Shown here in pieces: positions 55,833 through 64,000 of a DNA stretch of 64,000 nucleotides (positions are counted from its first letter, which is position 1; every line of letters starts with the position of its first letter). The position numbers and the translations under genes were made by a program. This DNA is from Phallusia mammillata (taxonomy: Eukaryota; Chordata; Ascidiacea; Phlebobranchia; Ascidiidae). The DNA is taken from NCBI GenBank assembly GCA_003260075.1, contig QLIY01000012.1, positions 188,811 to 252,810 on the forward strand. Direction: 5' to 3'. Under the pieces are notes generated by a model that saw only the letters and a list, made by a program, of their open reading frames with translations, was not told the DNA's origin and ran no database searches.

Positions 55833-57600
55833 CAATATGACTAATCAAAAAATGTAGTAATGATCGAACTGATTTCATAATTACAACTTTAGCCTACATT
55901 TAGCTAAAGGAACTATATAAAGAATTTGATAATAATAGACTATGGACAACCCTATGGAGCACACTGCAGAAAAAAACACAATGACTAACCCCACACAAGT
56001 TTGCTAAATACCGTTAAGTGGCGCAAAGAGCATTCGAATGCAATTTGTGCAAAAATGCTAACGGTTAGGGCTCTTGGGGTTGGGGTGAAGTTTCATAATA
56101 ATAATTGCAATAAAATCAACCTAAAAACAGTTCCTAACCAATCAATCATTCAATTTTATTTTGTTTACAGCGCCCGTAAATATTCGTAATAATTTACAGT
56201 AAACAGAACAAGAAAAGCGTTGCAAACAAAAAAGGATCAGCTTGAACCACACGTGGTTATAACCCTAACCCACCGTTAAATTTAATCACTGCGCCTTTAT
56301 CATGTTCATGTGTTATAGTAGCTCTGATAATTGGTTACGGTTAAACAGCTAATCAATAATCCACTTGGCCCTGCTACAAGACTTGAAAGCAGAAACTCCA
56401 TTGCAACTAATAGCCTACAAGGAGACCAAATGAAAAATTATCAAAAAAAGCTTTTACAAAAAGTTGGCAGTTTTCCATTTTCAACCCTTGAAAGCATAAA
56501 ATAAATTTATTGTAACTTAGTTAATTGTAGATACCTTAACGAAAAATATAGCACTATGCCTTATTAAATATCTTTATCAAGTCTTGAACAATTTTTTTAG
56601 ACAAGATGTTGCGTTCAAACTTGTTAGTTATAAACCGCAAAGAACACGATCAGTCTGCGATTTGGAATGTGATCAATTTCTTAACCATCAACTCACGTTC
56701 CATCGAATTTTGCTTAACGGTGACTCATGTGGTAACCGCTTGGTGTCGTTAGTGTGCCAGAGAAGTCTCATCGTATTGACAAAACTGAAAACACAATGTC
56801 GAAAATTTATCCAGAAAGGGGTTTTATGTTTGGTCAAAGCAATTCCCACGCGCCCTTTCTTCGACCCCACTTGCCTCTGATCAACTTCGTCAAAAATTCA
56901 CCCTTATCGCGGCAAGCTTGGACAGCCGGAGATCAATCACGTGACACGGTACAGACGAAACTATGACGAAGCGCAGCATGACCGGGTCAAGACGCTCTGT
57001 GGATGAGATGGCTACTGCCGATGCCCGGACCAGCATATTGAGAGGAGATAAAAAATGTCAAAAAGTGGAGTGTATCCAGTGTTGTGTCATGATGAATGTC
57101 CTGTTGACAGGCAATTGCTGCCCAACACCGCAAACTTCAGATCGGACGGCGATTGCTGGCCGCACATTGTGAAGAACGAAAAAACATGTTGTTATGCTGA
57201 TCAGTGTTGTGATTAATCGCAAACGATAGAAAAAAAAGTAACACAAGCATTAAAAGGTCTATGTGTTTTGGTTGCGGTGTCGTAACATTGTTGCTGTTTT
57301 TTATTTACAGCGTTTAGTCCCTCACATGAGTTTAATTGGTGTTATCAAATTTCACATCGTTTTTTTTAACAATCAGACAAAACAAGGTTACGAATAGTTC
57401 ACACGTGTCCGTTTTTTAATCAAAAGGCTACAGTTCATTATTTTGAATCCAATATCCCAGTATATTATATTTTCACATTCTTTGCTTAGATAAGACAATT
57501 AGTACTTGATATTAAACAGTATCAAACGTACTAAATAACAAACATACATCTTTTGTAAGGTCATTTACTGGCGCAAAAATTGTTCGCATAATAATCTTTA
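55833..57600. other. Gene-free A+T-rich stretch
   Basis: Only short ORFs without family features on either strand; nothing I can support. Confidence 0.4.
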
Positions 57601-58458
57601 TGCCTGCAATAAGCGCTTCACAGATTTTCGCTGGGATGGGTGCTGCGTCGTGTGCGGTAAATTTTTTCGCGGCAATAAAATCTGGATATATTTTATCACT
57701 GACGTCAGCGTGGAAATCGAACAGATCTGGCGACTGCTACATTATTGATCAGGGCCTAATCGTGTAGGCTCCGCGCCACCGCATAAAGACATCATGCACA
57801 GCAAGCTAACTGTCGTGTTTCGCCCACCACATCCTCGTTCTTGCTTCCAAAAGCGGCAAATCGATTTCGCTCTTCGCCTCAGGCATATGCCTCCCCGCCG
57901 TAGCGCGGCCTCAAGTCGACGCGCGACGATGCTTCGGGGAAATAAATTAGCTGCAGAAAAATCCAGGAAAAGTCGGCGCGAACAGATGATCAGCAAATCG
58001 TGTGAAATCCGGTCACGGCAAATTGATTTTAGCCTGATAAACATGAAAGAGGCCTGTGGTGCTCTACATGATTGACGCTGCGAACCAAAACAGGCTTAAA
58101 AAGTATTATCGAGGCAATAATAATGTCGATTGACTGTGACTGTCTGTAAATCAAGTTCAATACGAGTTTGTTTGACTTGACACAAATTATGCAAAACATA
58201 CACGTTTGTTATAACCGATGGCTTGTTGTACAATCGTAATCATCTTGATTTGAATCTGGCACTCGGTTAACATGTGGAGAGCAAAACCGCGTATCCATCA
58301 CTCTCTGTGATATCAAGGGAAATGACATTCCTCAGATTTCGCGATGGTCGAGTCCCGAGTCGGAATTCTTCTGTTGTTCTTCGCTGTTGCAGCATACAGG
58401 ATAGATTTCTGCTCGGCGGCCCCTAGTTTGATTTAGCGCGATCGCATGGCAACCGCCA

Positions 58459-58510
<52 letters not shown>

Positions 58511-61500
58511 TGCGAGGACAACGGTCGGCACCGAATACACCAACATTTGAGTGTCGGCGTATGTAAAAGACACGAGTAACAATCACAAGACTCCGATCCC
58601 TGTTCAACAGCTGCTGGCGCGCGAGGCCAAACCGGAGACGCAAAACCAACAGGCGTCAACTTTTACTGGTCGGCCTGATGCAACAATGTGCCGCGTGTTT
58701 TTATTATTCCCACTGTTCTCTGATCGTGTTGTCTTTCCTATTTCACGTATGCCATCTATAAATAGGCGCGGTATCGATCGAGAATTCGGTGCCGCCTTCG
58801 TTATTTTCGGAGATTTTAACGGCAAGTTGTATATTTGCTTGGTTGTGATAATCTTGGCGCGTGTCATGTCAAATTCTCATTGGGTTTTTGTCCATTGTTT
58901 TTGTGGATGGGATCACAAAAAATCAACATTTAAAACATCTCTGCGCAATTACAAACAAGGGGTGTCTTATTTTAACCTATGATAGCTGACCACTGATTCA
59001 TGTTACTGGCTCCTATTATGCAAGTGATTTAGGGTCGCGTGCGGACCTGAACAATAAGCGCCGTCAGATGCCAAATGTCCCGTGGTAGCCATAAACTTAC
59101 AAAACAAAAAAGACACAGTGACACTGGCAAGATCATCCAATCACGCTTGTCCACATGCCGCGAGAATATCCATGCGGCAGGTTGTGAGAGACCATGGATG
59201 TAAATTGATGCATAGCAATGGAGTTGATAGCAAGATTTGTAGTGAATTTTAGATTGCCCACAGGTGAAAATGTCCACTTAGGTGTCGAAGTGTTCAGGTG
59301 TTTGATATTTTGTCAGCAAAATGAATAACTCGGCGTGGTGCGCATGCGTAAAGCGCTCATTGTTAGCATGATAGCGGGCGGTGAGGGGGCGCGAGCAGCA
59401 GATGACGACCTCAGTGAGATGTCCCACCGGGAGCGCTCCGCATGCAGCGGCTTCCCCGCCGGTATTAGCATTGGAGGTCCTGGCGCATCGAGGCGACGAT
59501 TGACGAAACCCTGTTACCCAGGCCAGATCAGAAGACCGGAGCCGACGCTGAGGCATCGACGGGGAGCCTTATCACGGCACGGCCACGTCAGCCCTGGCTT
59601 AAAGCATAGGAGAAATTATAAATGTGCCTGAGCAGCTGTTGCGCCGATATCCAAAGCGGTCACGATGAAAAGCGTTATCGCTTCACTATCGCGGGAAACG
59701 CACCGTCCTCTCACGGCGGGAAAAATATCGGAGAAATAATATTGTGGCGGGGGGGGGGTGGTGAATTTGATGCCAGTAAACACCTGAATTATGCGCTAAA
59801 TCGCATACAAACACACGCACCTAATAATTCCAGAGAATACTGCAGGACGTGACACGAAATTAAAAGTTTAGATTGTATATGCTCAAGTATTAAATTTTAA
59901 TTGACTTTTGAGGAAAATTATTTCGCATTTGATGCGTATAAACTACATCTCAATTGCCCAATAATAGCAAATGTGACGCTATGCCGATATAATGAAGGCG
60001 CGTAAACTTTCGAAGGGTTGCGTGGCTCTCGACGTCTGTCTTCTCAGCAGGCGAAATTTGTCGCTCACCAGTCCTATATAACAAGCTTATGCATGACGCT
60101 GGAACGAAGGCAGTTGCGCGGCGTTAATTAAAACCTTCGAGTCCGAGACTAAAACGACATAAACAATGCATCACGGATCGAATCGATTGACTTCGCTCGG
60201 TACCGCGCTATTCGAAGCGTGAACAATTGAGTCCACACGTAACCAATGAGTCAGGTCCCAGGAGGAAAGTCGACCACTGTGTCCAGTATGCTGTTGACAA
60301 ATGTGTAACAAATGAGGCCAAGTTAAGTCATGCATCAGCGAATTGCTTGGGCATGGTCTTGTTTCTTTTAAGGATATGCATTTAAATTTGTCGCTAGGTG
60401 TCGGTAAAGAACAACACAACGCTTATTTTCATGTACCTCATTTATCCTTTATGTATGAAACAGGTTTGTTTCCTGTGAAGGACGAAAATGTACAAAAAAC
60501 GTTTAGATTTCGCTGTCTAATGATGATTGAATATCGGCATGTCCGGTGCGCAAGGGAACACGGCGAGGTCGTCGGGCATCTTCTGTCCGCCAATTACAAA
60601 TTCATAATCTGCGCCTAATGCGAGTCTGTCGCCACATTTGTGACAGAAGACCGTTAATGCGGTGACAGCGAGGCCACCAACTTGTCACAGACATCGCGAG
60701 AAAATCCTAGGAGCTGAGCGACGAGCCACTAGGGGAAAATAAGATACCCGAGATAGTTATTGAAAACATGCACAAGATATGTATGGGGAATTTGAATTCC
60801 AAAAAATAACAAGTAATTCAATGTCTAATAAATTTGCAACAGCTAACGTATGAAAAAGGGCAACTGCGGGCATTGTGATTTTTTTTCACTAAATCCGCGT
60901 CTATAGGAAAACAAGCTCCCACACAAATCCATTTTTTGAGAAATCCTCTTTCAAAATCTTTTCAAGGGGGGGGGGAGAAAAAGGGCAACTGCGGGAATTG
61001 TGATTTTTTTTCACTAAATCCGCGTCTATAGGAAAACAAGCTCTGGTCACCAGGTATGGGTATACGAATTTTTATGGTCACGAAATAGCATTTTCCCCAC
61101 ACAAATCCATTTTTTGAGAAATCCTCTTTCAAAATCTTTTCAAAAAAATAGTCAATTTGGCTCGGTTGTGTTCCACATGCTGTGACCAACACCGATCTCT
61201 ATGCCGTTGTTACTCTGCATCTGATCATAATCCTTACGTTTGAAACGAAAGGGGTGAACCACAGAATCAATGGTTAAAAAAAAACGCTTGTCTTGCATAA
61301 CAGGGCATAGAGAATTCGTTTAACCGCACCTATCTTCTTTTGCACAAAAATGCAGACTTTTGGTGGTAATTTGTACTGTACGCATTTCGAAAGTCGGCAC
61401 TAGCCGGACAGTCTCGCCGCAAAATCGTAAACGACGACCAATCGTCGTCAGCACTCGTGCGCCCAATCGTCTCAGATGGCTCGTAATTACATTCGGGAAT

Positions 61501-64000
61501 CCGCTTACGCTTTGCAATCCGGGCGTCCAGGTCTCGACTGAAAGCGCCATATGCGCGTATCTCGACGGCGCCCCCGCTTTCGACCAATACTTTCGTCTCA
61601 AAATAATTACATGCAACGAACATATGTATCAACATAATCATAAATGCGACAAGGTTTGCGCGTTTTGAGCAGGTTCGATCGAGCTTAAGCGACTTAATCC
61701 CGATAACGAGCAAAGATTTGGATCAGAGAACCACAAAGCTGCATGAAGGAGTCTTCAATTTAAGTTTAAAAGCATCAAGCCCATTGCAAGTCTTTGCAGC
61801 AAAATTTCATCTTCGTTACAAGAAAGGCACGGAGCCAAATCGGTCGCTCTCTGAAATCGAATGAATCAGATGCTTCCGCGCAACTCAGTGTGGTCCCCTG
61901 AGCGGCGTTACAACTCACCACAACTACTCCCAAAGCCGTCCCAATGGACCGTTGCCATGGTACCAGCGCTGCGTCACTGCAACAAAAGTTCCGGTCCTGG
62001 TTAACCAGTTCACGGGCCCTAGTCAAGCTGGTATGCCGCGGCTCTGTGGCCAGACGCTAAAATTCGCTTAAATTAAAACGCGACCTATCTATATCTATTC
62101 ACAAGGGTCTTGCGTCGGGCAGAAGTACACCCGGACATCGCGTGCGTCCGGGCGTTTAGGTAATGCAAAGTCTTGGACGTTTCCCGCAGTTGCTATAAAT
62201 ATTGAACAACTAAGCGCGCCGGTCCGGGCATCGGCCAGCGAAAAAGGCCAACTCGTTCATCAATACTACTCAGCGCTCATTAAACTTGCATGGATCTCGA
62301 GCGTGGCCGAAAAAAATCGACATTTGTTGGGTGCGTTTCTCTTCGTCCTTGTTCTGAACCTGCAACTTCAACAAACCCTTCCTATATCTACCAAAATTGT
62401 GCATAACATTGAGTTAGCGTGACCAAGTAGGTTTAATGCTGTACGCACAAACGTGCCCAAGAAATGTCTCGTATAAATCCAGCAAACGAAGAGCATTTGG
62501 AGTTTGAAAAGTTCTGTGTGGTATTCACATGTTGTTTGTCGCGATGAAATATTCATAGCCTAGGCGCAAACCTAAACGAAAAGTGCAAGTCTTATCGCTA
62601 AGGGTAAATTAAACGCTTCAAGCTAAGGCCAAGTCAGCGGTCGCGCCTTATCTCCGATGATGATGCGACTTAGCGTGAGGAAAACTACGTGGCGACAATT
62701 ATGCAGAAATTGCGAAAAGCCGCAAAAACATCACTCCCCTTATCAAAACAATAGGGTCTTTGGGACTTTGCCAGAAAAGAGTCCGGTAATTTAGGAGAAA
62801 GCCAAAATATCGCTAGCCAGCAATATGTCAGGGCAGTCGACAGTTAAATTGGCCACAGTGCGTGTGTTCCAACGCCGCAGCCGACCCTCAAAATCGAACA
62901 ATAACAGGGCAGTAAAACCTTACAACGCAGCAGAGCGGTGGACAGTGGCAGCAGCAACAGAAGCGAACAGAACGGGATAAGCCCGAGAGGCCCATGCTCG
63001 TAAACATCAAAACCGTCCTGCCGCGTTCCGGGAGAGAGAGCGCCGGGCTTCGAATGCGCGGTTTCTTGTAGTCACCGAAAAGAAAGCGGAGAGTGAGGCG
63101 GTGTGAACAAGAAGGTCCAACCACACGCTCAGTTTTAAATCGGGCGCCGAGGTGGCCACAGGCGCCTCACAATGCGTCCTGGACATTCTGAAATGAGGTC
63201 AAGCTACAGGAAAAGTTAGGTTAAACATTTTTCAAGCATAACATGACCGGTGTTTGGCAGTTGTATGTATTACTGCAAAACGGTGTTCATTTTTTATGTC
63301 CAGTGCAGCCAGTTTGATATGTCACAGCAGTACATGTTCAAAAAACTTACGAAAATACATATTTATTTCCTTCCATGCAAAAGGAGTTTATTTTTGAAGA
63401 CATAATGTCAGTGCATTGCAGTTCAGAAGTTTACGAGTTGGCGCTCAGTGAAGTTTGTCATGCTCTGGCACCTTGCCGTGACCCGTATAATTTTGCTTTT
63501 GCGGTCAGATTTTGTGATGAATAATTGCAAGGTGTCTAGTGTATCCAATTGCATCACAGTCAGTCAAAAATCGCAACTGACTTGCATCGCAGCAGTCGCA
63601 GAAAGGTTAGATCAACGTGAGCCTAATTGACCACTCCCAGCCAATCGTGCGTGATGCCAATCAAAATGGCGTCCATTATAAGGCGAAATCTGATAGCTGT
63701 CCACGTGCTCGCCTTGACTAGAGGATTGTGATTGTAATCAGAGTCGTAATGAATCATTCATGCACAGTACACCCTAAATTTGTACAGCAGCAATATGTTA
63801 AGGTAAGCGATTTCACCTAAATGGGTATTTTGGCTCAATTTTCGAACTGTATTGATTATGGCGATTTGAGGACCGCAAACGTCGGAATATTACAAATTGA
63901 GTTGTCCAGTCTTGGCCAGTTTTCCAGTTGTCTTTAAATCGCGTTAACCTAACTTGAGCGCGGTACTGTTCGGCCGAGCGTCCCACGGGGCTCAAACAAG
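57601..64000. other. G+C- and CpG-rich region without a recognised gene
   Basis: Base composition is visibly different from the rest of the window, with many CpG. ORFs up to about 140 codons show no conserved domain and a basic, low-information composition expected of chance reading. A 51-G tract (58459-58509) and poly-G joins near 59750 and 60966 occur; 60848-60965 recurs at 60977-61143 with a ~50-bp insertion. It could be regulatory sequence, the 5' part of a gene beyond the window, or foreign sequence. Confidence 0.4.
58459..58509. other. 51-base poly-G join
   Basis: Pure G tract of the same kind as at 13894 and 41062. It probably replaces unknown real sequence. Proline or glycine ORFs through it are artefacts. 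Confidence 0.8.

Noticed and set aside
57794..58075. Basic 93-residue ORF rich in Arg and Ser
   Set aside because: No recognisable domain, and the G+C-rich context yields such ORFs by chance.
58459..58509. Proline-rich ORFs of about 80-105 codons near 58332-58659
   Set aside because: Same poly-G artefact, with no similarity to a known domain in the flanks.

Overview
The window is nuclear DNA of an animal. It is A+T rich, with small intron-split genes (GT-AG and a few GC-AG introns), non-autonomous hAT-type elements, and no bacterial gene organisation. The recognisable genes are a sodium-coupled monocarboxylate transporter (SLC5A8/12-like) cluster, a KIDINS220-class KAP NTPase, axonemal dynein intermediate chain DNAI1 and mitochondrial ribosomal protein mL46. 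With the compact introns and the many divergent allelic copies, these suggest an invertebrate deuterostome, most likely an ascidian such as Ciona. That organism call is inference. Layout: 198-3212 SLC5 gene A (-); 5302-9565 SLC5 gene B (+), head to head with A; 10174-19521 two tandem minus-strand SLC5 paralogues (C1 and C2) that the assembly has scrambled; 19522-22385 flank; 22386-30832 KAP NTPase (-); 30833-39886 about 9 kb without a gene, holding a ~1.5 kb tandem duplication and hAT-like elements; 39887-43616 SLC5 gene E (-); 43617-46178 flank; 46179-50169 DNAI1 (+); 50733-53369 MRPL46 (-), convergent with DNAI1; 53370-64000 no convincing gene, with a last ~6.4 kb that is visibly richer in G+C and CpG. 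The five SLC5 genes share one 13-coding-exon plan with almost invariant exon lengths and phases, so they arose by local duplication. They should encode plasma-membrane Na+-coupled carriers for small organic anions. The other three genes have no evident functional link to the cluster. Assembly caution: more than 20 poly-G/poly-C tracts sit at joins, usually between two near-identical copies of the neighbouring sequence (probably two haplotypes), and some replace real coding sequence. The C1/C2 region can be reordered logically: the block 10869-12536 is misplaced. A split hAT element with a matching 8-bp target duplication and an interrupted exon both show this.
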